Source of the DNA: Cohnella sp. AR92
Lineage (GTDB): Bacteria > Bacillota > Bacilli > Paenibacillales > Paenibacillaceae
DNA: 37,812 bases
Assembly: GCF_003990975.1 (NCBI RefSeq)
Contig: NZ_RZJR01000027.1
Span: 1-37,812, forward strand
Reading direction: 5' to 3'
Shown here: positions 7,353 through 14,629 of the stretch, piece by piece
Numbering within the stretch: the first letter of the stretch is position 1
Layout: every line of letters begins with the position of its first letter
Notes under the pieces: generated by a model
Told to the model about the DNA's origin: nothing
The model's database searches: none
The model's input: only the letters and a program-made list of their open reading frames with translations
Program-made: the position numbers and the translations under genes

Positions 7353-9395
7353 TTATCGACGGCCTCCGCCGCCGCCCATGCCATGACCGGTATTGGCGGT
7401 GGTGACGCCGGATTCGTTGATCCAAGCCGAGACGCTCTCGAGCTTGAATTCCACGACCTTCGTTCCTCCCGAGTAAGCGCCGTCCGCGTACAGCCCGTTC
7501 GTCGCCGTGCCGTTAGACGTGCCGCCCGAGTAGATCGTATAGGTCTCGCCTTGCTTCAGGTCCGGCGAGCTGATAACGAAGGACGTGTAATCCTTGGCCG
7601 GCGCGAAGGTCGCGATCGTATTGCCTTGGCTGTCTTCCACGTGAACGAGCGTGCCGGCCGTTTGAGTCGACGAGTACGTCATGATGAACGCGGATTGGCT
7701 GGAATCCTCCGAAGTGGATTGCGCCATGCCGGAGCTGCCCGCTCCGATCAGAAGCCCGCCCGTCATCGCGAAGTCGCCGTCGTAGTCGATCGTGCCGTTG
7801 CCGTCGTTCGTCGGGCCGCTCACGATGACCGTGCCGCCGCTCATCTCGATATCGCCGTTCGAATCCAGTCCGTCTCCGCCGGCATTGACGGTAAGGCTGC
7901 CGCCGCTGACGCTGACATGAGCGTTCGTGCCCGAACCGTTTACGCCGTCGTCGGATGCCGTGACGTTCATTTCGCCTCCGGAGACGACGATGGTCGCCGC
8001 TTCAAGCCCTTCGTAGCTGCTCTTGATATCCAGCTTGCCGCCCGCGATCGTCAGAACCGTATCGGCGTGTACCCCGTCGTCGCCGGACTGGATGCCGAAC
8101 GTCCCGCCGTTCACGGTAACCGCCCCGTTGCTGTGCAGCGTATCTTCGGCGGAGTCGATCGTGAAGTCGCCGTCGTTGATGACGAGATTGACTCCGGCCT
8201 TCAAGCTCTTGGAGCTGGTCGACTCTTCCGTGCCCGCATCGGCGGCGGAATCTCCGTCCTCCGTCGCCGCTGCCGGCGAGTCCCCGGCGTTCGCGGCCTC
8301 ATCCGGAGCCGCCCCGTTCATCTGGCCGCCGTCCGGAGGAGCCAGCATCTCGTCCGATCCCATGTCCGGCGGAGTTCCCATCGGTTGACCGTCGGGCCGT
8401 CCTCCGCGCCCGCCGCCGAAGCCGCCTCCCATGCCTCCGCCAGGTCCGTTCTCCGTCTTGGCGACGGCGTTCGCGATGCCGCCGCCAGTGCTTAGATCGT
8501 ACGTCCCTCCGTCCACCAGCAGAGTCGTCTCCGCTTGAATTCCGTCATTGCCGGAAACGATATGGAAGGTTCCCCCTCCGATGGCGATAACGCCTTTGTC
8601 CGCGTCCTTGTCGTTGGACGACTTCATTCCGTCGCCGGTCGCTTCAATGTCGAACGTCCCGGCTTTAATCGCGATCAAATCCTTGCCGACGATGCCGTCG
8701 TCCGCAGCCTTGATCGTATAGGTCCCTTCCGCGATCAGCAGATCGTCCTTGCTGGCGATGCCGTCCTTGTCATTCGCATGGACCGTCAGGCTGCCGGTTC
8801 CGTTGATCGACAGATCGTCCTTGCTGAAGATAGCCGCGGTCGGTTCGTCGGAATCGGCCTCCAAGGCATAAGTCGATCCGTCCGTGACCGTGTTCTTCGT
8901 CCCCGTCGCCAGCGTGATCACCGTCTTATCCGCCGACTTCACGTAGATCGGCGCGTTGTCGCTGTCCGTGATGTCCACTCCGTTCAGCACCAGCCGAACC
9001 CGATCCTCCTCGCCGGCTTCGACGACGATCTGCCCGTCGCTAAGCGTACCGCTCAGAATATAGGTACCCGCCGCCGTTATCTTCACCGAACCGTTCTCGG
9101 CGGCGGCTCCCGCCCCGCTTATCGTCGCGTCCGAGCCACCGAGGGAAATCGTCGTGGCCCCGGAGGCGCTCCAATCCGACGCCGTATCTTCTTCATCGAA
9201 GGTTACCAGGTCCGACATCTTCAAGTCGGTCGGCTGGCTTGCAACGGTACCGTCATAGGATGCGGTCGTCCCTTGAACCGTAGTCGCCGCATCCGTGTTG
9301 CTCCCGTTATTCGCGGCCGTGTTGCCGCATCCCGCCAAGACGGCCATGCTCATCAGGGCAATGGCTAATCGCTTGCGCGCTGTCGTCTCTCTCAT
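7353..9395 (-). CDS. Cthe_2159-type carbohydrate-binding beta-helix lipoprotein
   Basis: A 680-residue secreted lipoprotein. A signal peptide ends in a lipobox VLAGC with Cys23. The body is made of repeated turns rich in Gly, Asp and Asn (e.g. GDGMKSSNDKDADKGVIAIG, GDDGVHADTVLTIAGGKLD), the pattern of the Cthe_2159 family (DUF4353), a right-handed parallel beta-helix that binds calcium and acidic polysaccharides. Around residues 318-393 a Gly-rich, then Pro/Asp/Glu/Ala-rich insert interrupts the helix, and the C-terminus ends GMGGGGGRR. GAGAGG abuts the ATG at 9404, so the second ATG at 9395, nine bases further on, is preferred. It is the last gene of the operon with DUF4956 and VTC proteins. 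It probably sits at the cell surface; the ligand is unknown. Confidence 0.8.
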   Translation of the reverse strand: MRETTARKRLAIALMSMAVLAGCGNTAANNGSNTDAATTVQGTTASYDGTVASQPTDLKMSDLVTFDEEDTASDWSASGATTISLGGSDATISGAGAAAENGSVKITAAGTYILSGTLSDGQIVVEAGEEDRVRLVLNGVDITDSDNAPIYVKSADKTVITLATGTKNTVTDGSTYALEADSDEPTAAIFSKDDLSINGTGSLTVHANDKDGIASKDDLLIAEGTYTIKAADDGIVGKDLIAIKAGTFDIEATGDGMKSSNDKDADKGVIAIGGGTFHIVSGNDGIQAETTLLVDGGTYDLSTGGGIANAVAKTENGPGGGMGGGFGGGRGGRPDGQPMGTPPDMGSDEMLAPPDGGQMNGAAPDEAANAGDSPAAATEDGDSAADAGTEESTSSKSLKAGVNLVINDGDFTIDSAEDTLHSNGAVTVNGGTFGIQSGDDGVHADTVLTIAGGKLDIKSSYEGLEAATIVVSGGEMNVTASDDGVNGSGTNAHVSVSGGSLTVNAGGDGLDSNGDIEMSGGTVIVSGPTNDGNGTIDYDGDFAMTGGLLIGAGSSGMAQSTSEDSSQSAFIMTYSSTQTAGTLVHVEDSQGNTIATFAPAKDYTSFVISSPDLKQGETYTIYSGGTSNGTATNGLYADGAYSGGTKVVEFKLESVSAWINESGVTTANTGHGMGGGGGRR

Positions 9396-9424
9396 TCCAA
9401 TCATCCTCTCGGTTTATTTTCCGA

Positions 9425-10108
9425 TTAAAAGTCGCTGTTTAGCGCCGGGCTCATCGTCAAAGAAAGATCCAGATTGCCGTTGCGGGTCCGGATCGCGTCC
9501 AGGAACTGCTTCTGGTCGACCTCTTCGTGCAGAGTCACTTCATAGACAAGCTCGTAAAGGCTGCCCAGCTCGGTCGTGCGGATCTTCTTCAGCTCGTAAG
9601 CCACTCCGAAGTAGCCGAACACTTCGGCGAACGCTTCCTCGTAGCTCAGATTCTCCGGAATGGTCACTTTCAGCGTCTTCTGCCGCGAGTTTCTCGCGCC
9701 GAAGTTGAACCGGTTTAGAACGAACATCAGGATACACAGAATAAGCGTGAACAGAACGGCATAGTCGTAGTGCTCCGTGCCGCTGGCCAGGCCCGCCGCC
9801 ATCGTGAACAGCACGAATGCGATATCCTTCGGGTTGCCCGGCGCGCTGCGGAACCGGATGATCGAGAAGGCGCCGGCCAAGCTGAAGGCGCGGGCGATGT
9901 TGCTGCCGATCAGCAGGATGATGATGGCGACGATGGCGGGAAGCAGAACCATCGTAAGGGCGAAGCCTTGCGAATAGCTCTGGACGTTCGTCTTCATGTA
10001 CGTGAAGCTGATGATTCCTCCTAGCGCAAGCGAGACGAAAATCGTGATCAACGCGGTGCCAAAAGTAAGGGTAGAGGTCGTCGTGTCGGTTAACAGGGAT
10101 TCAAGCAT
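9425..10108 (-). CDS. DUF4956 membrane protein
   Basis: A 227-residue protein with four hydrophobic segments (about 15-38, 49-69, 95-112 and 118-135). A conserved-looking RAFSLAGAFSIIRFRSAPGN lies between the second and third, and a soluble C-terminal half of about 90 residues follows. This is the pattern of the DUF4956 family, which is commonly encoded next to VTC-domain proteins. It overlaps the upstream VTC gene by 8 bases and is followed by the Cthe_2159-like gene after 29 bases, so the three are one transcript. Its biochemical function is not known; a channel or membrane partner for the VTC protein is an inference from context only. Confidence 0.82.
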   Translation of the reverse strand: MLESLLTDTTTSTLTFGTALITIFVSLALGGIISFTYMKTNVQSYSQGFALTMVLLPAIVAIIILLIGSNIARAFSLAGAFSIIRFRSAPGNPKDIAFVLFTMAAGLASGTEHYDYAVLFTLILCILMFVLNRFNFGARNSRQKTLKVTIPENLSYEEAFAEVFGYFGVAYELKKIRTTELGSLYELVYEVTLHEEVDQKQFLDAIRTRNGNLDLSLTMSPALNSDF

Positions 10109-10841
10109 AGTGCGTCTTCTCCTTCGCGATTCGGTTTCGAACCATTTTCTTATACTCGTTGCCGTATTTCGAGAAGCTGGTGCGGTATAGCCCGTGCTCG
10201 GACAGCAGCTTCGCCAGCCAGGTCGGGACCGTCTTCTCGGCCTTCACTTCCATCAGCCATTGGCCCGGCTCGAGCAGCTGCTCGCCGTAATCGCCTTGCT
10301 CCAGCTTAAGATCGTGACGCCGGCAGCGGATATTCGTGTCGAACGTGATCCGCAGATCGCGGCTTTCCTTGCTGAAAAGCGCTTTGCGATCGTAGGAAAG
10401 GTACAGCTTCGGCCGCAGATCCTTATAAAGCTTGAGGATGTAGCCGATCTCGCCGACCACCTGCGCATTCATGTAGCTCTTGAGCTCCGGCGCCCGTTTG
10501 GATCGGACGAACTCGTACGCCTCGTGCAGCTTCAATGCCGTCCTTCTTTTGTTCACGAGCCCGTTGAACTTCTTCTTGATCTCCAGGTACACCTTCGCGT
10601 CCTCGTTCGGAACGCCGTAAGCCCGCAAGCGGAGTTTCTCCTTGTACTTCGGCTTCATCAAGCTTGTCCGAATCATCGTGTCGTGCTCCGTATCGAAGTA
10701 CAGGTTGCTGATGGAGTAGAACTCGTTCTTGTTGTATTCGTCCTTCTCCATATAGGCCAGCAGCGCGTCGTAGAAAATCAGGTAAGTCTCGTGATCCATC
10801 AGGTACTTGTTCTCGTGGCGGTTAAACACCTCGATTGCCAT
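10101..10841 (-). CDS. VTC-domain (polyphosphate polymerase-like) protein
   Basis: A 246-residue soluble protein consisting almost only of a VTC domain, the fold that in yeast Vtc4 makes polyphosphate from ATP inside a basic tunnel. Typical tunnel strands are visible: FNRHENKY near the N-terminus, YSISNLYFDTE, EKLRLRAYG, VYLEIKKKFNG, LSYDRKAL, and WLMEVKAEK near residue 205. They supply the alternating Arg, Lys and Glu residues of the tunnel. First gene of the minus-strand operon, with GAGGCGAG before the ATG. Its promoter carries the same box as that of the divergent two-component system. Whether the bacterial protein makes polyphosphate is not established by sequence; binding or modifying another anion is possible. 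Confidence 0.87.
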   Translation of the reverse strand: MAIEVFNRHENKYLMDHETYLIFYDALLAYMEKDEYNKNEFYSISNLYFDTEHDTMIRTSLMKPKYKEKLRLRAYGVPNEDAKVYLEIKKKFNGLVNKRRTALKLHEAYEFVRSKRAPELKSYMNAQVVGEIGYILKLYKDLRPKLYLSYDRKALFSKESRDLRITFDTNIRCRRHDLKLEQGDYGEQLLEPGQWLMEVKAEKTVPTWLAKLLSEHGLYRTSFSKYGNEYKKMVRNRIAKEKTHYA

Positions 10842-10889
10842 CTCGCCTCAGATCCTCTCGCATGAAGTGGTGCTGCCCGATATGTCCGT

Positions 10890-10921
10890 ATCATAGCTCC
10901 CGAACCTTTAACGAAACTTAA
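10890..10921 (-). promoter_or_regulatory. Regulator box and -10 element of the VTC operon
   Basis: On the minus strand an 18-base box at 10921-10904 reads TTAAGTTTCGTTAAAGGT, two TTAA half-sites 10 bases apart. After 8 bases comes TATGAT (10895-10890), 5 of 6 matches to TATAAT. The same box, same orientation to the gene and same 8-base spacing occur at the divergent promoter. This is the layout expected for activation by an OmpR-family regulator that replaces a poor -35. Confidence 0.7.
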
Positions 10922-10953
10922 ATGAATTTACATTCCGATAACAATCGCGATCG

Positions 10954-10985
10954 TTAAGGTTCATTAAAGGTGATCTTGCTATAAT
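10954..10985 (+). promoter_or_regulatory. Regulator box and -10 element of the two-component operon
   Basis: TTAAGGTTCATTAAAGGT at 10954-10971 is followed after 8 bases by a perfect TATAAT at 10980-10985. No good -35 is present. The box is identical in 16 of 18 positions to the one on the opposite strand at 10904-10921. Autoregulation by the response regulator encoded 35 bases downstream is the simplest reading. Confidence 0.7.
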
Positions 10986-11019
10986 GAAGGCACGATAGAG
11001 AAGCCTAATTCATTAGAGG

Positions 11020-11712
11020 ATGAAAAAAAACGCCATGAGAATTTTAATCGTCGAAGACGAGCAGCACCTCGCCGAGGCGCTCTCCCAGATCCTTAAGAAA
11101 AATCATTATTCCGTCGATGCCGTTCACGACGGGCGGTCCGGCCTGGACTACGCGTTAAGCGGCATCTACGACCTGATTCTGCTGGATATCATGCTGCCGG
11201 AGATGGACGGAATCCGCGTTCTGAAGGAGCTGCGGCAGAACGGCCATTCCGTGCCGGTCATTCTGCTCACGGCGAAGGGCGAGGTCGACGACCGGATCGC
11301 GGGCCTTGACCACGGCGCCGACGACTACGTCGCCAAGCCGTTCTCCACCGGCGAGCTGCTCGCCCGCATTCGGGCAGCGCTTCGCCGCAAGGGCGAGGTC
11401 GTGCCGGATCAAGCGCTGAAGTTCGGGGATATCGAGCTGAACTCGGCTAGCCTCAAGCTGAGCTCCGGCGGCAAGGAGATCAAGCTGAACTTGAAGGAGA
11501 GCGAGCTGCTGGAGCTCTTGATCCTTCGCAAAACGAGCGTTACGTCCAAGGAACAGATTATCGAGAAGCTGTGGGGATTCGATTCGGAGGCCGAGCACAA
11601 CAACGTGGAGGTGTACGTCTCCTTTCTTCGCAAGAAGCTGCTCTTTCTGGAATCCAAGGTGCGAATCGGCACCATTCGGGGAGTCGGCTACGTGCTGGAG
11701 GGGAATGCCTGA
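11020..11712 (+). CDS. OmpR-family response regulator
   Basis: 230 residues: a receiver domain with phosphoacceptor Asp56 (LLDIMLPEMDG) and the conserved KPF lysine near residue 107, then a winged-helix DNA-binding domain (about 130-228, ending IRGVGYVLEG). The family usually starts MRILIVEDE, which corresponds to an in-frame ATG at 11035. AGAGG abuts the ATG at 11020 and is rather far from 11035, so the start is undecided. It overlaps the kinase gene by one base (TGATG). The shared promoter boxes suggest it controls its own operon and the divergent VTC/DUF4956/Cthe_2159 operon. Confidence 0.93.
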   Translation: MKKNAMRILIVEDEQHLAEALSQILKKNHYSVDAVHDGRSGLDYALSGIYDLILLDIMLPEMDGIRVLKELRQNGHSVPVILLTAKGEVDDRIAGLDHGADDYVAKPFSTGELLARIRAALRRKGEVVPDQALKFGDIELNSASLKLSSGGKEIKLNLKESELLELLILRKTSVTSKEQIIEKLWGFDSEAEHNNVEVYVSFLRKKLLFLESKVRIGTIRGVGYVLEGNA

Positions 11713-13007
11713 TGTTCAAGAAGCTGCGCAATCGGCTCCTCGTCGTCAATCTTGTCATTATCTCCATTATCATGCTGGCCGCCTTCGCCGCCATCTACAC
11801 GATCACGTATCGGAACACGCAAGGAGATATCCGGATGGATCTGTCCCGGGTAGCCGATTCCTACCACAAGAGCAATGACGGCAGCGGACCGAGAGGCGGG
11901 CGGCCGGACAGCCTGCAGCCGCGTTTCGGGGAGAACGGGGGCAAGGGCGGCATGCCTCCGTTCGAGAGGTCGGTGTCCTTCATGCTGCTGACCGACGACA
12001 GCCTGACGATGACCGGAAGCCAATCGCCATTCGATATCGAGGCCGACACCGACGTGTACCAACAAGCGCTGGACGAAGCGAAGGCCATCGGCAAGGATAC
12101 CGGGCAATTCGCGTTGGACGGCAGCCGTTGGGCGTTTACCAAGGAGAGGAATCCCTCTTCCGGATACATGTACGTCTTCCTGGATATCAGCGCCCGGCAG
12201 GAGATCCTGACCAACCTGATCTATACGTTTCTGGCGGTCGCGGCAGCGACGCTTATCGTCATCTACTTCACCAGCCGCTACTTCGCCAACCGGTCGATCG
12301 CTCCTATCAAGGAAGCGTTCGAGAAGCAGAAGCAATTCATCGCCGACGCCTCCCATGAGTTGAAGACGCCGCTAACCATTATCGGCACCAATGCGGACGT
12401 TCTTATCGCCAACAGCGAGGACACGATCGGGAATCAAGCGAAGTGGCTTCACTACATCAAGTCGGAGACGGAGAGAATGGCCCGGCTGACGGGCGATCTG
12501 CTGTTCCTGACGCAGATGGACGATTCCCGGGAAGCCGAGCTGTTCGCCGCCTTCGATATCAGCGACGCGATCGAGAATGTGCTCCTCGCCATGGAAGCCG
12601 TCGTCTTCGAGAAGCGCATTCGCCTGGACTACGACATTGAACCCCGCTTGAAGGTATACGGCAGCAGCGAACAGATCAAGCAAGTCGCCATGATCCTGCT
12701 CGACAATGCGATCAAATACACGAAACCGGAAGGGGCCATCCTCCTTACGCTTAAGAAGCAAGCCGGCGAAGTCGCGCTGAGCGTGTCGAACACGGGAGAA
12801 GGCATCGCGCCGGAGCATCTGACGCGGATCTTCGACCGCTTCTACCGGACGGACGCATCCAGAGCCCGCCGGCAAGGCGGCTACGGCCTCGGTCTCGCGA
12901 TCGCCAAGTCCATCGTCGAACGGCACAAGGGCAGAATCCTCGCGAGAAGCACGATTGGCGAGTCGACGACATTCTCCGTTTATCTAAGCAGCGCGGCAAG
13001 CAAATAA
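11712..13007 (+). CDS. Sensor histidine kinase, partner of the OmpR-family regulator
   Basis: 431 residues. TM1 (about 13-35) and TM2 (about 168-190) flank an extracytoplasmic domain of some 130 residues that includes a Gly/Arg/Pro-rich stretch (residues 57-82). HisKA carries His215 in ADASHELKTPLT; HATPase boxes are DNAIKYTKPEG, NTGEGIAPEH and GGYGLGLAI. The start ATG overlaps the regulator stop, showing translational coupling. An open frame reaches back to 11571 but only shadows the regulator gene. The signal is unknown; linkage to the VTC operon hints at envelope or phosphate-related cues, which is inference. Confidence 0.92.
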   Translation: MFKKLRNRLLVVNLVIISIIMLAAFAAIYTITYRNTQGDIRMDLSRVADSYHKSNDGSGPRGGRPDSLQPRFGENGGKGGMPPFERSVSFMLLTDDSLTMTGSQSPFDIEADTDVYQQALDEAKAIGKDTGQFALDGSRWAFTKERNPSSGYMYVFLDISARQEILTNLIYTFLAVAAATLIVIYFTSRYFANRSIAPIKEAFEKQKQFIADASHELKTPLTIIGTNADVLIANSEDTIGNQAKWLHYIKSETERMARLTGDLLFLTQMDDSREAELFAAFDISDAIENVLLAMEAVVFEKRIRLDYDIEPRLKVYGSSEQIKQVAMILLDNAIKYTKPEGAILLTLKKQAGEVALSVSNTGEGIAPEHLTRIFDRFYRTDASRARRQGGYGLGLAIAKSIVERHKGRILARSTIGESTTFSVYLSSAASK

Positions 13008-13030
13008 CCGAAAAGACGGAATGACGGAAT

Positions 13031-13066
13031 GCCGGTCCTGGAGATAGCCAGGCCGGCTTTCGTTTT
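13031..13066 (+). terminator. Rho-independent terminator of the two-component operon
   Basis: GCCGG-T-CCTGG pairs with CCAGGCCGGC (13031-13057, one bulged T) and is followed by TTTCGTTTT. Confidence 0.85.
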
Positions 13067-13229
13067 GCCAGGAGATGGATATCTCCTAACACTTCTTAAA
13101 CAAATACCCGTTTTTTTCATATGGAATAGAAGATGTTTCCAAACAATTATCCTTTAAGATGGGAGCATAGCGGACCAAAGGTCCGATCCGAAATTCCCGG
13201 CTACTCGAAGATAAAGGAGAATCGACGTT

Positions 13230-13691
13230 ATGACCACGCAGCATATCGATCCGTTTCTGGAATCGGCCAGCAGCATCCTAGGCATGTTTCAATTCGCTCC
13301 GCAGATCGGGGAATCCACCAAGCAGGAGAAGCCGCTCACCGGCAAGGAAATCATCACGGTAATCGGGGTTACCGGCCATCTGCGGGGGCAGGTGTATACC
13401 GGCATGTCGACCGACGATGCGCTCCGAATCGTGTCCGGCATGATGGGAGGGGCTTCCGTGACGGAATTCGACGACATGGCGCTCAGCGCGATCTCGGAAC
13501 TCGCCAACATGATCTGCGGGAACGCCGCGATCCACCTGTCGCAGACGGGCGTCACGCTCGACATCTCGCCTCCTACCGTCATCACCGGCAGCGGGATCGG
13601 GGTCATGGCATCCAAGATGAACATGACTTCGGTGCCGATTCATATGGACGGAATGGACGGCCTCGAGATCTGCTTGGCCCTGGAAGTTTGA
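13230..13691 (+). CDS. CheX-like chemotaxis phosphatase
   Basis: A 153-residue protein of the CheC/CheX/FliY class, which dephosphorylates CheY-P. The central motif ISELANMICGNA gives the ExxN pair (Glu90, Asn93) that inserts into the CheY active site; the single-motif architecture and length fit CheX. AAAGGAG lies 9-10 bases before the ATG. A CheY-like gene follows after 42 bases, so enzyme and substrate are probably co-expressed. The upstream 222 bases contain two small hairpins (GGAGAT/ATCTCC at 13071-13086 and CGGACC/GGTCCG near 13172-13186). No known riboswitch consensus was recognised there. Confidence 0.85.
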   Translation: MTTQHIDPFLESASSILGMFQFAPQIGESTKQEKPLTGKEIITVIGVTGHLRGQVYTGMSTDDALRIVSGMMGGASVTEFDDMALSAISELANMICGNAAIHLSQTGVTLDISPPTVITGSGIGVMASKMNMTSVPIHMDGMDGLEICLALEV

Positions 13692-13733
13692 ACGAGCGAG
13701 AAGAAATAAGGACAAAGGCGGTAGAACGACTCG

Positions 13734-14093
13734 ATGGCAAAAATATTGGTTGTAGACGATGCGGCCTTCATGAGAATCATGCTAAAGGACATTCTGTCCA
13801 AGGGAGGCCACGAAGTGGTCGCGGAGGCCGCCAATGGCCTCGAAGCGATTGAGCAATACGGCATCTCCAAGCCCGATCTGGTCACGATGGACATCACGAT
13901 GCCCGTGATGGAAGGAATCGACGCGGTGAAGCAGATCCGGCAGTCGGATCCGAGCGCCAAGATCATCATGTGCTCCGCCATGGGCCAGCAGACGATGGTC
14001 GTTCAATCGATCCAGGCGGGCGCCAAGGACTTCATCGTGAAGCCGTTCCAGCCCGATCGCGTGCTGGAAGCGATCGATAAGGTGCTGGCTTAA
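13734..14093 (+). CDS. CheY-like single-domain response regulator
   Basis: 119 residues consisting only of a receiver domain: acidic pair Asp8/Asp9, phosphoacceptor Asp53 in TMDITMPVMEG, the Thr/Ser position in IIMCSAMG, and the KPF lysine near residue 103. AAAGGCGG precedes the ATG. No output domain is fused, so it acts by binding a partner, the flagellar switch or another protein. Because the CheX-like gene is directly upstream, this CheY is its likely substrate. A stand-alone CheX-CheY pair away from the main che operon is also known for non-motility signalling. Confidence 0.92.
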   Translation: MAKILVVDDAAFMRIMLKDILSKGGHEVVAEAANGLEAIEQYGISKPDLVTMDITMPVMEGIDAVKQIRQSDPSAKIIMCSAMGQQTMVVQSIQAGAKDFIVKPFQPDRVLEAIDKVLA

Positions 14094-14095
14094 GC

Positions 14096-14135
14096 AAAAG
14101 AGATTCCCTCGTATAAGACGCAGGGAATCTCTTTT
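14096..14135. terminator. Bidirectional terminator between cheY-like gene and ferredoxin
   Basis: A perfect 14-bp stem: AAAAGAGATTCCCT (14096-14109) with 14122-14135. It ends in a T run on either strand and lies between convergent stops at 14093 and 14139. Confidence 0.9.
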
Positions 14136-14138
14136 ACC

Positions 14139-14375
14139 TTAACCCCCGAAAGGCTCGTCGGCAATCTTGATCGAATCCGTCGGACAGCCGTCCTGCGCAT
14201 CCTGCATATCCTCGAACAGCTCCTCGCCGATTGCCGTTATCCCCCGATTGTCGTCGCCGCCGAAGATAACCCCCGCCAGTCCCTCGTCGTCGTAATCGTA
14301 AATATCGGGCGCCGCGGCGCCGCATGCCCCGCAAGCGATGCAAGTATCCTTGTCCACCCATGAGTACTTAGCCAT
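14139..14375 (-). CDS. fer: 4Fe-4S ferredoxin, Bacillus type
   Basis: A 78-residue ferredoxin close to the Bacillus Fer protein. The cluster ligands are Cys12, Cys15 and Cys18 (DTCIACGACGAAAPDIYDYD) and Cys64 (GCPTDSIKIADEPF), giving a single 4Fe-4S cluster. In Bacillus it donates electrons to cytochromes P450 and other oxidoreductases. The open frame continues 33 codons upstream, but GGGAGGAG directly before ATG 14375 and the family N-terminus MAKY fix the start. A promoter lies 35-63 bases upstream, so it is a single-gene unit. Confidence 0.95.
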   Translation of the reverse strand: MAKYSWVDKDTCIACGACGAAAPDIYDYDDEGLAGVIFGGDDNRGITAIGEELFEDMQDAQDGCPTDSIKIADEPFGG

Positions 14376-14409
14376 GCTGAACTCTCCTCCCGTTAACGAT
14401 GTTTTGTCC

Positions 14410-14438
14410 AAAGTAGAACGGTTCGCATCCTGCGTCAA
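14410..14438 (-). promoter_or_regulatory. Promoter of the ferredoxin gene
   Basis: On the minus strand TTGACG (14438-14433), a 17-base spacer and TACTTT (14415-14410). The -35 is strong and the -10 weak. Confidence 0.45.
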
Positions 14439-14567
14439 TTCGTCTTCCGCAATTTTGTTAAAAGAATCAGGCACAGCGCCTCTTTTTAGTGAAATAAACG
14501 GTGGAAACCGTAATACGAATGGCTAGCTATCCGAAACTATCTCCTTATTTTTTCGTCAAATATATAC

Positions 14568-14584
14568 ATGATTTTGTAAATCAT
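14568..14584. promoter_or_regulatory. 17-bp palindrome upstream of the LCP gene
   Basis: ATGATTT-TGT-AAATCAT is a perfect inverted repeat, 46 bases before the LCP start. Read as TGATTTT-G-TAAATCA it resembles the 7-1-7 layout of Fur-family boxes. The binding protein is unknown. Confidence 0.35.
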
Positions 14585-14629
14585 CACCTTTAATGGCATA
14601 TCATGACGATTTGGAAATGAGGTTGGCAA

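Noticed and set aside
7254..8495. 413-codon open frame antisense to the Cthe_2159-like gene
   Set aside because: Begins inside the hybrid kinase 3' end, runs through a terminator and has antisense-type composition.
13071..13229. Riboswitch upstream of the CheX-like gene
   Set aside because: Two hairpins are present but no known riboswitch core (for example c-di-GMP types) could be matched.
14586..14593. ACCTTTAA as a further binding site of the VTC-operon regulator
   Set aside because: Only one half-site of 8 bases and no second half at 10 bases; chance is likely. It is kept only as a remark.
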